From Ephemerocybe angulata (Eukaryota > Basidiomycota > Agaricomycetes > Agaricales > Psathyrellaceae), in NCBI GenBank assembly GCA_013368325.1, contig JAACJK010000223.1, forward strand, positions 310,001 to 374,000: a stretch of DNA of 64,000 bases, read 5' to 3'. Of this stretch, positions 33,319 through 46,100 are shown in pieces. Each line of letters starts with the position of its first letter. Within the stretch, counting starts at the first letter, position 1. The position numbers and the translations under genes were made by a program. Below the pieces are notes generated by a model. It did no database searches and was not told where the DNA came from. It worked only from the letters and a program-made list of their open reading frames with translations.

Positions 33319-36300
33319 CGAACTTTCAAGGGTTTTTCATAGGTGTTTCATTCTCCGCCCTCCTCCATTATCGGCCCCGGCGCGCACACGCACAGCATAA
33401 CGCCGTACGTCTGCGCACCGGGACCGGGAGGGCTGTCTACTGACTACGACATGCAGGTACGACGACGACCGACTACGAATGCGACTACGCTACGGGTGCG
33501 ACGATGGACGGAGTACTGGGAAGGCATCACGACAGGGCACTGGGATGGAGCGAGTGGATGGGGACGCATGGGGCACAAGGTTCATCGAATGTCGATCAGG
33601 GCTCCTAGTACCAGATTGACGAGCTGCAGCGCAGAGTGCGATGGAACAACCACGGCCGCGCTACACTGGTACGATAGCGGCGCGTATGTCAACGGCGCGG
33701 GTGCGATGATGGGTGCTCGGTGGTCATCGCGACAGGGCACTGGAGTCGAGGATGGCGGCGCGAGGATGGTCGGACAGCGATCTGCGCTCGTTGTGCCAGA
33801 GTCCCGATCCGACGCGAGGACGGTTCTCGGAGGGGGATGTTGGGGGGACCACGGCCGCGCTACGCTGGTGGACGGCAGTGTACATGTCGAAGGGGCGCGG
33901 GTGCGATGATGGGGTCAGGATGGCGGCCGTCGATCCGCCATTCTGCGGGACGGTGCGAGTAGACTCCGCCGCGCGAGGCTCGTGGGTCCTTGGACGACGA
34001 GCGCTAGGGTGGTCTGGGTGATGGCCGTGCTGGTGGGCGATGATGGCGACGAGGGTCCCGATGCGACAGCGGCTCGAGGGTGGGACGAGGTGGTGGTCGG
34101 CGAGGCTCCATTCGGCTCGACAGAGAGTAGTCGACGGCGAAGGGGAATACGACGAGTGGATGATGAGGCTCGACGTCGGAGGGGGGTACAACGAGTGGAT
34201 GAGGAGGCTCGACGACGAAGGGGGTACGACGAGTGTACGCCAACAACGCACGTGCACGACGACGGGGCACAGAGTCAGGGCATAATGGGTGGGTAATGGT
34301 ACGTCGATGATGGTCTTCCAGGTTATATATCCTGCTGTGACGTGACGGTAACGGGCTGGGCTTGTTGATTCGGACCCGTGACGAGCGCGACCGGGGATAC
34401 CACCGTCGGTAAGTCCCATTCCATCACCATGATCCCGGGTAGACTCTCCCTCCCCTCTCGACCCTCGCTCCCTTCACCCTTCTCCTCCCTCCGCATTCCT
34501 TGAGCTCTTGTACGACGCAAATTCGTTGCGTCGTCTGAGGTCTTTAGAAATTCTGGAGGGAGTGGGTGTCCCATTGCATCGCAGAGTCCATATTCCCACC
34601 GAGAGTTACGTTCCTCTCGTGAACTTGACGCCACATTCAGCACACTCTAAATAGACTTCAAATAGACTTCCTGTTTCTCTTTTTGCTCATACGTCTTTAT
34701 GTCGACCTGAAGTAGAGTAATATACACAATATAGCACTTTGAATTCTGTGCCAATTCGGACGGACGGCGCTCGACGCAGTCAAAACGGCGAACCCAGAAC
34801 GGCGCGCCAAGTATCATAAAGCATCCGCCGCACACCATTGTCCGCGCCTACTCGGCTCGCTTGACTTGGCGACTGAGAGTCGAGACTCGATGTGTAATTT
34901 CTGTTCGCTGATTCCCGCAGAGCTCCGCCCGTGTCGCCAGCAGTCTCTCGATGTATTCTTTCTTACCCCCCACAATTCACCCCACTTCCCACCTCCGCTC
35001 GGCGGACGTCGATACGTCTAGTCTTCTTCACGCAACACTAGCCCACTCGACATGCTCTCAAGCGCCTCTACCTCGTGGCCGACAACGCACTCGACGCAAA
35101 AACGAGCTCGCAGTGGACGCTCGCCAGCGCAACGCACCCCGTTCCCCGGAAATCGATACGTCGTCTCAAGGCCATCCCAGTATGTCACAACCCGTCCCAG
35201 CCTTCCTCATACTCTATACGCAAGCGCTCACGCATGAGAGGAAGTCCTCAAAGTGCCACGGCGACACCCCGTTTTCCGGAAGAAGATATATTGTGTCAAG
35301 TCAATGCCAGGTACGCTTAGCGCCGCCAGTTTCTCATATAGTGATGACGAGGACCCCCGCTTTCAGCCTCTTCGCTGGCACAAGCCCCCAGGACGTCGCT
35401 GGCGCCGCACACGAGCACAACATCAATCACGACCTCGAGAGGGGAACACGGCAGGCATCCCATTAACACGGTACATTGCTCAACGTGCTTATTCGATGCG
35501 AGCGTCCTCCGGACGCTCGCCACCATCCTTAGCTCTGACATTCAATGTCTCCTAGGTTGTACCGGCCCCAAAGCTGATGACGCCTCGCATGTGGTACGTC
35601 TCTCACATACCTCTCTTCTCTTTCCACCAGTCATATCCTCTGATAGCTCGCTCGCCGGATGGATTTCTGTCGTGGAATCGCCATCCCGGTCCACCCAAGT
35701 CCGTTCCGACCCGTCGCCAGCAAGCTCGACGCTCGCCACCATCCTTAGCTCTGACATTCAATGTCTCCTAGGTTGTACCGGCCCCAAAGCTGATGACGCC
35801 TCGCATGTGGTACGTCTCTCACATACCTCTCTTCTCTTTCCACCAGTCATATCCTCTGATAGCTCGCTCGCCGGATGGATTTCTGTCGTGGAATCGCCAT
35901 CCCGGTCCACCCAAGTCCGTTCCGACCCGTCGCCAGCAAGCTCCATCCCGCCAACACCTCCATCGGGACCGCTGTCACTCGCGGGAAGCAGTTCTGTCGT
36001 GACTTTGTCATCCTCGGTACGTCCTCCTCAGCTCGCACCTCTTATGTGGAACCTCACGATGGTCTCCCTTAGGATAGTTCAAGTGTCTGCGCCTCCCTCG
36101 ACAGTCTCGCTTTGGCTCCCAGAATCGCTTCAGATCAACTTGACGGCGTTAGCGGAATGCGAGGGCGCGCTACGCGCTTTGAGGTGCGTTCCACCACTCC
36201 TCAATCCCATCCCTCTCCCCGGATTTATTTCTGTTGCTACTTTGTCAAGGAGACGCTCACCGAGGCCACCGTATCGTGGATCTGGTAAGTACGTCATTTT

Positions 36301-39300
36301 AATATCCCTCGGCACATCCTGACATGTCTATTTGCCTAGAAAATCCCCATTTTGGGCGGTAAGCTCATTCATCCCTCATTCCCCCACGTCCTGACAGGTC
36401 TTAATTTAGGTTTGCGTTCCTGAAGTCTGTTCTATACTTATTCGCGCCCCACAGTACGTGTTTTTGCCTCTCACGTTCGCCAGTTTTTAAATGGATATAT
36501 CCTCCGGATCGCCAGATTGACTTCGAGTGTGCTGTGTCTCCCGCCGGTACGTCACTTCTTCTCTCGTTCCAAAAATACTCGCTGACGGTTTCACTCCCAC
36601 CTGTACGCCACCTCTTCTGCCACCACACGCCGTCCGTGCAACGAGATTATTGGGGGAATAGAGCTATGGATATAAATTAGAGTAGATTCTGGGAATTTGC
36701 CGTAGCACCGTAGACATGTATTTTCAGGGGGCCGCCAAGTTGGTGATAAAAACTTGGCGGCATCAACATCCCTATATCCCCGCGCGCCTGAGCCCGAGGT
36801 CAATATCCAGTGCCTCGGGTCAATACCACACAGGTCTCCAGCGTCGATTCTCGGTTCAGAATGGTACGCGTACCCCCTAATAGCTCCTTGTGCTGTTCTC
36901 ACATTCCTAAATTTAGCTCTCACCCGGACGTTCCGAAATCTCTATATCCCGCTGGTACGTCACTCTCGCGACCGCAATTTAGGCTCATTTCTGACGTTAT
37001 ATTCTCCCTCACACGCTGTCTCCAGTCTTTCGCGTGCATCAACGTTAGAATATTTCGTTAGATGCTACCGTGGTTTTGACTTTGAGGGTGCAAGTTGCGC
37101 CGTCTGCGGCGGCGCCGTGCTAATTGCCGCGCACTAACACAGATATTCATGAGGTAAATCCGAACACGCTTGACAGGCTGTGTGTGTGCGGCGACATTGG
37201 CTCCTGGAGCCGTGTGCCGTTGAGTTGAATTTGTGGGTACAGAGACTCCGGAGATGGATGTCACGGAGCTTTCGGTACCTTGGCTTATTTCCCGGGGCTC
37301 CAGAGTTAGGAAATGGGCTAGTAGAGATTTTAATATCGTAGAGTAGACATATCCCCTGAATGGAATTGTAATTTTGATGCCAGAACCTATGTTAAAGCGA
37401 GATAGCAAAATGAGCACGATTAAGCGCGGGGCGGGCGCTTATTTCAATTTCTCGTCTGTATTTGTCTATTTCGACGCACCTCTGTCTGTAGGGGCACCTA
37501 AACATATGATATGGCTCCCTATCTATGAGGAGAGCATACCAGATGTCCAAGAACGAGACACAAGATCACCGAAGAACAAAGTGAACTTGGCACATTTCCA
37601 CCACACATCCCGACTTCCTCAAACCCATCCTCCTCCGAAAACGCCTTTTGGAAGCTTGAAAGACATTTTATTATATTTAGATATAATGTACGTACATGTG
37701 ATGGAATGGTCTGGAGCCCCGTCAGCCGTCGTCTGCCAAGCCAAGATGCGAGGAATCGGGGCCTGCGCAGGAACCGAGGTCACGCACGTATGCATCGGTA
37801 CCTCTACGTCGTTTATTAACGTCTCGAGACGTGTTCTATACATACGGCTTGATTCTAGCGAATGTTGAACCCCATTGTGGCCCAAGCATGTTCCAATGAG
37901 AATTGAATACGCAGACTGATGAAGCGCTTTCCCTACATCCCGTTATCCTCAAACACAGTCTCCCATGGAATCGCCATCTGGGAACGTGAGACGAGACCCG
38001 AAGAACACTAGTTATTTCGTAAATGGCGCCGATCGGACCTTGCAAGACCTTCAAAAGGCGAGATCGACGATCTCAGTGCGGACTTCGGGAGTTTGTCCTC
38101 ATTCCGGGGTGCGCGTTAATAGACTTTGCATCTTTGTAGTGCTTGTGAGTATGACGTGCCTAGTTACCTAGTTAATGGATCTTGGTCCCTTAATTATTGT
38201 CTAATTGAGGTGGTGAGGTCATACAGAGTTTGGGGATGAGTGCACGTCATTCGTTGTCGAGTTAAGTGAAATAGGCGCCCGTGAGCGAATTCATGTTTAA
38301 CGATGGAAAAGAAGTACTTGGTGATGTATATTCTGGCTCGATGTGAGCCAGATACTACCTGTTTGCTGATTTTGAATGGATCGAGCATTTGAGCCTGCCT
38401 CAAACCCTGTTTTCCCAAATGCAATCGGGCATCGCACATGCAGATCCACCGCACTTCGCACCGTCTCCCTCTGTTGCGCGTTGAAACCGGGTATCGTACA
38501 GATTCATTCACACTAACGTTAAGTCTCTCACACAGTCTGACAGCTGTCACTACGCTTGGCGAACGTTCCGAGTTGCGATGTTGGAATTCATTGAAGGCAA
38601 TGAATGGGGTCAGCGGGAGGAGATTGGACGTGTTCTATGTGTAAAGGTTCGTACAACGCGCATAACGGACACATTGAAAGTATTATATTAATAGATGTAC
38701 ATATATCTGAGATGACTTGAATGAGATTCTCGTGTCTCGGCCCTCGGGGGTACCCTCAAACACAAAAGAACTCGCCCATCCTCGCCAAGCGCCCTGTTGC
38801 TTCCAGGTCGCAAACGGAGACTCACACACATCCAGCAGTCTTAAATTATCTCTCCCACACTAGCGTTGCTCGGATTACACAGTATGACAGCTGTCACGCA
38901 GCTTCACGAAAGATTTGGGTTGCAACACTCCATTCCGTTGAATGGAGCGACCGGGAGGAGATTGGGATGTTTTTGGGCTGTTTGGAGTCGTAAGGACACG
39001 GGAGGGTGACTCGGAGACTCGTAATAGCATGTGTACGTACGTGTATAGCAGCGAGTAGAATTCGGAGCGACGACATTATCGCACTCGAGTTTCGAGGTGT
39101 GAAATGGGTCTGTCTGCGTAAAGGCCCTGAGAACACAATGCACACGATATACCACTTTGCAGGCCTACACACAGGATGATATACTCGTCAAGATGTTCTA
39201 CCTTGCTCACGAAATGGTTCCCAGTACCCATCCAGACCCAACCCACCAAGATCTTCGATACACTCGTCCCCATCCGGACGTTCTCCTCCTCACCCCTTCC

Positions 39301-42300
39301 AAACTCCTTCGCTTCACAACCGTTCGATTTCAGGCACCCGATGCTCTTGGAACGCTTATCTATCACTCACGTGCTGATGGTAGGCAGGCAGAATGGAATA
39401 GCTGGGCCTTTGCAAGGGAAGATTTTGTGGTGAGCGAATCGGAGGAGGTGGGAAAGAACGTAAGTTCGCCGGTTGGTACGCGACAAATTGCGTTCGGGCG
39501 ACGGGAGACTCGGGGGAATCGTTTATTTCATTTCTTTTATTAGTGTGGGATATTTGGAAGGGGGTTTGGAGATTCGCAGGGGGTGGGGGGTGGGGTATAA
39601 GAGGTGGGTCGGGTCGCTTGAGTTCATCATCCTTCCTCCTCCTTCCCATTTCCACCCTTTCCTATTCGCTCCTTAATTTCACTTGTCTACTTTTCGTTTC
39701 CTCCTTCATTTATCTACTCCTCTGCTTATTGTCGCCACCCTCAGTTTGTCGTCGTCGTCGTTGTCCACGACGAGCTCGAGGTGAGTTCGGTGTTTGGCTC
39801 TGTGTCGCCAGTGTGACTGATGTCACCCCCTTCTTTTCCTACAAGTCGCACGCCCTTCCTTCCTTCCCTGCCACGTCCATCCCCTCCCTTCTTCCACTCT
39901 CTATCTGCCTTCGTCGTCGACGATGCCCAGACTGCTTGCTATTGGTGAGTGTCCCCGTCTACCTCTTTTTTTTGTCGCAGTTCTGACTTCTCGCGTTCGC
40001 TGGGCTTAGAGTTGAGCTCGACGTGCGCCGCGGTGTGCTCGAGGTGAGTAAGTAGGGTCGGAACTTTTTTTCGTTTTATATTCTGACTGCTACGTAGTGA
40101 TGACTAGCTGCCCTTGACATCGTACGTCTTCCCTCTCTGCATTTTCGAACGCGCTAACAAACCATAGCCGACAGAAACGGCGACTACGGGCCCACCACCA
40201 GCAGACAGGATGAACTCGGTCATCGTGTCGCCAAGGTGAGCTTCTTCTTTGCCTTTAGCCTTTGGCCGTCGATTCTAACTCTTCCCTCGCACATAGGCTC
40301 GTCATCTTGAACACACTTTAAGCAATACGCGCCACGACCTCCAAAGCCACCAAGGCTGGCGACGATATCGCGAGCATCGTACTCCGTGAGTCGGCCTAAT
40401 CCCTTCCCTCCTTCGCCTCGACTCATGGGGACATTTAGACTCGAGATCCCATGCGATACGTCGACGACGTTCATCGTATACACAAGGTATGTCTATCTCG
40501 TCGGCTCCCTGCTGTACTGTCCCTGATGAGCTCTGCGTTTCACAGATACCCTCGGCCTCGGAGTGAGCGTTGGAGTTTGGATTGAGTCGGGAGGTGGGGA
40601 AAGGTCTCGGCAATGGTGCGTCTGCAAGTTTCTTTTTGTAGTCGAGCGACTGAACTGACAAGCGGGTGTATAGAATGGTCTCGGTGCAGGACGCCGCTTC
40701 TGTCGCCACCGTCGTCGCGACGTGATCCAGGAAGCGCCGCCTTTGAAAATCTGGCACAGTGACACATCTCATCGCCGGCATTTCTCAAAGTGGCCAGGGA
40801 GCTCGGATGCGGGAAGGCGAGCGAAGGTCGACGTCAGGGTCGCGGTGCTGGCATTGACGGCGCGCATGGACTCTTCAGGTATGTGCTGAAGCCTTGACTG
40901 GATTGATACTCAACGCTGACATGCCGCTAGACTAGATCTTCGCGTTACGGCGGTAGTCAAGATACGCATCAGTGTGACGGAGAAGGGGGCTGGAGAATAG
41001 AGATCGTATACAGGTGTGTACGCTACGTTCTGTGTTCCACCGTAGTCGCTGACCAGTGGGAATGTAGAATGGCCCCTCGTTCTCGCGCTGCCAACGTCGC
41101 CTCGCCCTCTGTAGCCTCTGGCGCCGCGCCTCTGGAATCGGAAATTGGCCCACCCTGGACGCCGGCATCGCTTGAGGAAGGAGAATTTGCGTAGGGAGGT
41201 CGGAGGCGGCGAGGTGAGCTAGAGTGCGGCACGGGCTGGTGTGGCCTTGGCCGTAGCGGCATTAGCTGATATACCACTAGTTATCAGGTTCCCGTTGAAG
41301 GTAGTCAGTACACGTATGAGATTGTAACGTAGTTGTAGAATACACGAACCTCGGCGTACGCAGGGAGGCGAAACGGAGGTGATGTGGTGGGCGCAAACAG
41401 TGCCTGTGAGGATCGAGGCTTGTGCGCGAAAAGTGGCGGCTATAGACGAGTCGCTTCAGTGCGGCGGAGGGCACGACCGTCCTTCAAGAGCCTTCAAGCG
41501 TGCGCCGAATGGCGGAAAGAGCTGTGAGGCCATCGTCGAAAAGGGGAGGAGATTGACTCGACGCCCGAAGGCCGAGGGGCTGTTTGGCGTGCAGCTCGCG
41601 TGTGTTTGGCTTCGTGATGGCACACGTCGGGCTGGGCTGGGGTTCCGTCTGCGTGCGCGTCGCGTTTCCTCCCTCCTTTCTTTCTTCCTTTCCATCACCA
41701 CGCCCTGCATATTTCACCCCAATCTCAGGCTCGCCAAAGCTGAAATACTCTCTAGCGATCTTCTTCAGTCGTGTTCAGGTCTTCAGACCGAATGACAGAT
41801 GAAATCGCCATCTTGGAGCTCAAGAATCGTGTAAACTGGGTATATAACATGGTGAGATATTTACAGGCCGTCTCTCCCTTTGCTCTTCATCTCAGAAGTT
41901 GAAGTTAGAACCCAGTGTCGACCTGTACTTTCTGAGGCGCGTCGAAGGCGCGTCTCCGCCAGTGACGCGCTGACCGTGCTTGATCGCCGAGCAATAGACT
42001 CCGGGTCGCCGGTGTCGCACGTGCAGACGCTTACGAGTCCTGAGCAGCGGTCAATTAGGTCTCTTCCTCCGACCTCCATCTCATTGACCTCGTTTTCGCA
42101 TTGAATCAAGTCGGCCCACCGTCATGCTCCCATTCTACGAGAACGAACGCAAACGCAAGATTAACCTCGGCGGCAGCACCCGTGTCTCGTCCGCCAGCGA
42201 CCTCCTCGACTCAGTCAAGGCTCAACGAGAGGCGCGATTAGAGCAGAAGCGGAGGCAAGACTCGGCGCTCCGGATACAGGCGTTCTACCGCGGTCGCAGC

Positions 42301-42858
42301 CAAGCATCGGCGACGAAGGAGGAAGTGAGGAAGATGTTTCGGAACGACGTTCTTGGGATTACAGGGTTGCGGTGTTTGGTGCTTCTTGGGTTGGACGAGG
42401 CGGCGCTGGGGATATGGAGCCAGACTGTGTGCAGCACTGCGCCAGGTGCGTACACGTTTTGTGTGCATGTTTACTGTGGAAGCTGATGGAGCTGTAGAAC
42501 AAGTGTTTGCTCTTTCGAAGGGGCAGAGTTGGCTGACTCTCGTACAGCGAGTCGCACTTTCGGTGCTTACCTCTGTCTCTCGGAGCCCACTGTAAGTCTT
42601 TCAGAGACTCTTTTTCTGTCGATACTGAGACGACGACCTCATAGATCGCCAAACTCGCTATCGCACCTCCAGGCGCTTACTGTCCTCCTTTCACCGGGTG
42701 ATGTAGCGAGAGCGATTACATCATACCTCCTAAAGCACGACTACTACTCGCTGATATCAACAGCATTCCAACACATCGTAAGTCTCCCTTGTATTTCCGC
42801 GCTGCACATGCTTATCCTCGAAGCCGGAGGCAAAATCGAAGAAAGCACCGCAGACGAC
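32988..42858. repeat. Tandem amplicon unit 2 (9,871 bp)
   Basis: Direct copy of unit 1. Differences I found are homopolymer lengths (near 33841, 35385, 36383, 38745 and 39965) and one 216-bp internal tandem duplication that accounts for the extra length. Confidence 0.9.
35512..35943. repeat. 216-bp tandem duplication private to unit 2
   Basis: 35512-35727 is repeated exactly as 35728-35943, starting GACGCTCGCCACCATCC. Units 1 and 3 have one copy. The duplicated block contains one exon-like module plus its upstream intron-like sequence. Confidence 0.9.
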
Positions 42859-43189
42859 GTCCCTCACCAACCTCGCGGTTGCCCCACTCTCCCTGTACCC
42901 CCCAACCTCTTCCACCTTCGTGCCGTCCCTGTCGAAATTCCTCGTTCACATCTTCACTATCCCTCACCTCCCGAATCGGATCCCGCTCTCGACTCTCCCT
43001 TCATTCGTATCCTCGATTCCCATCTCCCAGCTCCACCTTCTCTCGCCCCACACATCCCAGATCACCTCGTTCCTGGCGCATCAACCTAACAGTGTCGAGG
43101 CGCGCGTTCACCTGGTAGCGAACTGCTCGATGTTCTTCTCTCCTCACGTGTGGTATCTTCGCTTTTTCACCGTCTTTTTGGTCGTCTAA
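42124..43189 (+). pseudogene. Truncated HECT ubiquitin-ligase fragment, copy 3
   Basis: Exons 42124-42445, 42498-42591, 42645-42777 and 42824-43189; 304 residues. It reads the same as copy 2 throughout, including the upstream region, so it is a product of the unit duplication and not an independent truncation. The 27-bp in-frame loss and the FTVFLVV tail are shared with both other copies. Confidence 0.8.
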
Positions 43190-46100
43190 CGAACTTTCAA
43201 GGGTTTTTCATAGGTGTTTCATTCTCCGCCCTCCTCCATTATCGGCCCCGGCGCGCACACGCACAGCATAACGCCGTACGTCTGCGCACCGGGACCGGGA
43301 GGGCTGTCTACTGACTACGACATGCAGGTACGACGACGACCGACTACGAATGCGACTACGCTACGGGTGCGACGATGGACGGAGTACTGGGAAGGCATCA
43401 CGACAGGGCACTGGGATGGAGCGAGTGGATGGGGACGCATGGGGCACAAGGTTCATCGAATGTCGATCAGGGCTCCTAGTACCAGATTGACGAGCTGCAG
43501 CGCAGAGTGCGATGGAACAACCACGGCCGCGCTACACTGGTACGATAGCGGCGCGTATGTCAACGGCGCGGGTGCGATGATGGGTGCTCGGTGGTCATCG
43601 CGACAGGGCACTGGAGTCGAGGATGGCGGCGCGAGGATGGTCGGACAGCGATCTGCGCTCGTTGTGCCAGAGTCCCGATCCGACGCGAGGACGGTTCTCG
43701 GAGGGGGATGTTGGGGGGACCACGGCCGCGCTACGCTGGTGGACGGCAGTGTACATGTCGAAGGGGCGCGGGTGCGATGATGGGGTCAGGATGGCGGCCG
43801 TCGATCCGCCATTCTGCGGGACGGTGCGAGTAGACTCCGCCGCGCGAGGCTCGTGGGTCCTTGGACGACGAGCGCTAGGGTGGTCTGGGTGATGGCCGTG
43901 CTGGTGGGCGATGATGGCGACGAGGGTCCCGATGCGACAGCGGCTCGAGGGTGGGACGAGGTGGTGGTCGGCGAGGCTCCATTCGGCTCGACAGAGAGTA
44001 GTCGACGGCGAAGGGGAATACGACGAGTGGATGATGAGGCTCGACGTCGGAGGGGGGTACAACGAGTGGATGAGGAGGCTCGACGACGAAGGGGGTACGA
44101 CGAGTGTACGCCAACAACGCACGTGCACGACGACGGGGCACAGAGTCAGGGCATAATGGGTGGGTAATGGTACGTCGATGATGGTCTTCCAGGTTATATA
44201 TCCTGCTGTGACGTGACGGTAACGGGCTGGGCTTGTTGATTCGGACCCGTGACGAGCGCGACCGGGGATACCACCGTCGGTAAGTCCCATTCCATCACCA
44301 TGATCCCGGGTAGACTCTCCCTCCCCTCTCGACCCTCGCTCCCTTCACCCTTCTCCTCCCTCCGCATTCCTTGAGCTCTTGTACGACGCAAATTCGTTGC
44401 GTCGTCTGAGGTCTTTAGAAATTCTGGAGGGAGTGGGTGTCCCATTGCATCGCAGAGTCCATATTCCCACCGAGAGTTACGTTCCTCTCGTGAACTTGAC
44501 GCCACATTCAGCACACTCTAAATAGACTTCAAATAGACTTCCTGTTTCTCTTTTTGCTCATACGTCTTTATGTCGACCTGAAGTAGAGTAATATACACAA
44601 TATAGCACTTTGAATTCTGTGCCAATTCGGACGGACGGCGCTCGACGCAGTCAAAACGGCGAACCCAGAACGGCGCGCCAAGTATCATAAAGCATCCGCC
44701 GCACACCATTGTCCGCGCCTACTCGGCTCGCTTGACTTGGCGACTGAGAGTCGAGACTCGATGTGTAATTTCTGTTCGCTGATTCCCGCAGAGCTCCGCC
44801 CGTGTCGCCAGCAGTCTCTCGATGTATTCTTTCTTACCCCCCACAATTCACCCCACTTCCCACCTCCGCTCGGCGGACGTCGATACGTCTAGTCTTCTTC
44901 ACGCAACACTAGCCCACTCGACATGCTCTCAAGCGCCTCTACCTCGTGGCCGACAACGCACTCGACGCAAAAACGAGCTCGCAGTGGACGCTCGCCAGCG
45001 CAACGCACCCCGTTCCCCGGAAATCGATACGTCGTCTCAAGGCCATCCCAGTATGTCACAACCCGTCCCAGCCTTCCTCATACTCTATACGCAAGCGCTC
45101 ACGCATGAGAGGAAGTCCTCAAAGTGCCACGGCGACACCCCGTTTTCCGGAAGAAGATATATTGTGTCAAGTCAATGCCAGGTACGCTTAGCGCCGCCAG
45201 TTTCTCATATAGTGATGACGAGGACCCCCGCTTTCAGCCTCTTCGCTGGCACAAGCCCCCCAGGACGTCGCTGGCGCCGCACACGAGCACAACATCAATC
45301 ACGACCTCGAGAGGGGAACACGGCAGGCATCCCATTAACACGGTACATTGCTCAACGTGCTTATTCGATGCGAGCGTCCTCCGGACGCTCGCCACCATCC
45401 TTAGCTCTGACATTCAATGTCTCCTAGGTTGTACCGGCCCCAAAGCTGATGACGCCTCGCATGTGGTACGTCTCTCACATACCTCTCTTCTCTTTCCACC
45501 AGTCATATCCTCTGATAGCTCGCTCGCCGGATGGATTTCTGTCGTGGAATCGCCATCCCGGTCCACCCAAGTCCGTTCCGACCCGTCGCCAGCAAGCTCC
45601 ATCCCGCCAACACCTCCATCGGGACCGCTGTCACTCGCGGGAAGCAGTTCTGTCGTGACTTTGTCATCCTCGGTACGTCCTCCTCAGCTCGCACCTCTTA
45701 TGTGGAACCTCACGATGGTCTCCCTTAGGATAGTTCAAGTGTCTGCGCCTCCCTCGACAGTCTCGCTTTGGCTCCCAGAATCGCTTCAGATCAACTTGAC
45801 GGCGTTAGCGGAATGCGAGGGCGCGCTACGCGCTTTGAGGTGCGTTCCACCACTCCTCAATCCCATCCCTCTCCCCGGATTTATTTCTGTTGCTACTTTG
45901 TCAAGGAGACGCTCACCGAGGCCACCGTATCGTGGATCTGGTAAGTACGTCATTTTAATATCCCTCGGCACATCCTGACATGTCTATTTGCCTAGAAAAT
46001 CCCCATTTTGGGCGGTAAGCTCATTCATCCCTCATTCCCCCCACGTCCTGACAGGTCTTAATTTAGGTTTGCGTTCCTGAAGTCTGTTCTATACTTATTC

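Noticed and set aside
45124..45978. 284-codon frame across the module array, also in unit 1
   Set aside because: It reads through several canonical intron-like segments and is broken in unit 2 by a one-base homopolymer change. Treated as part of the degenerate module array.
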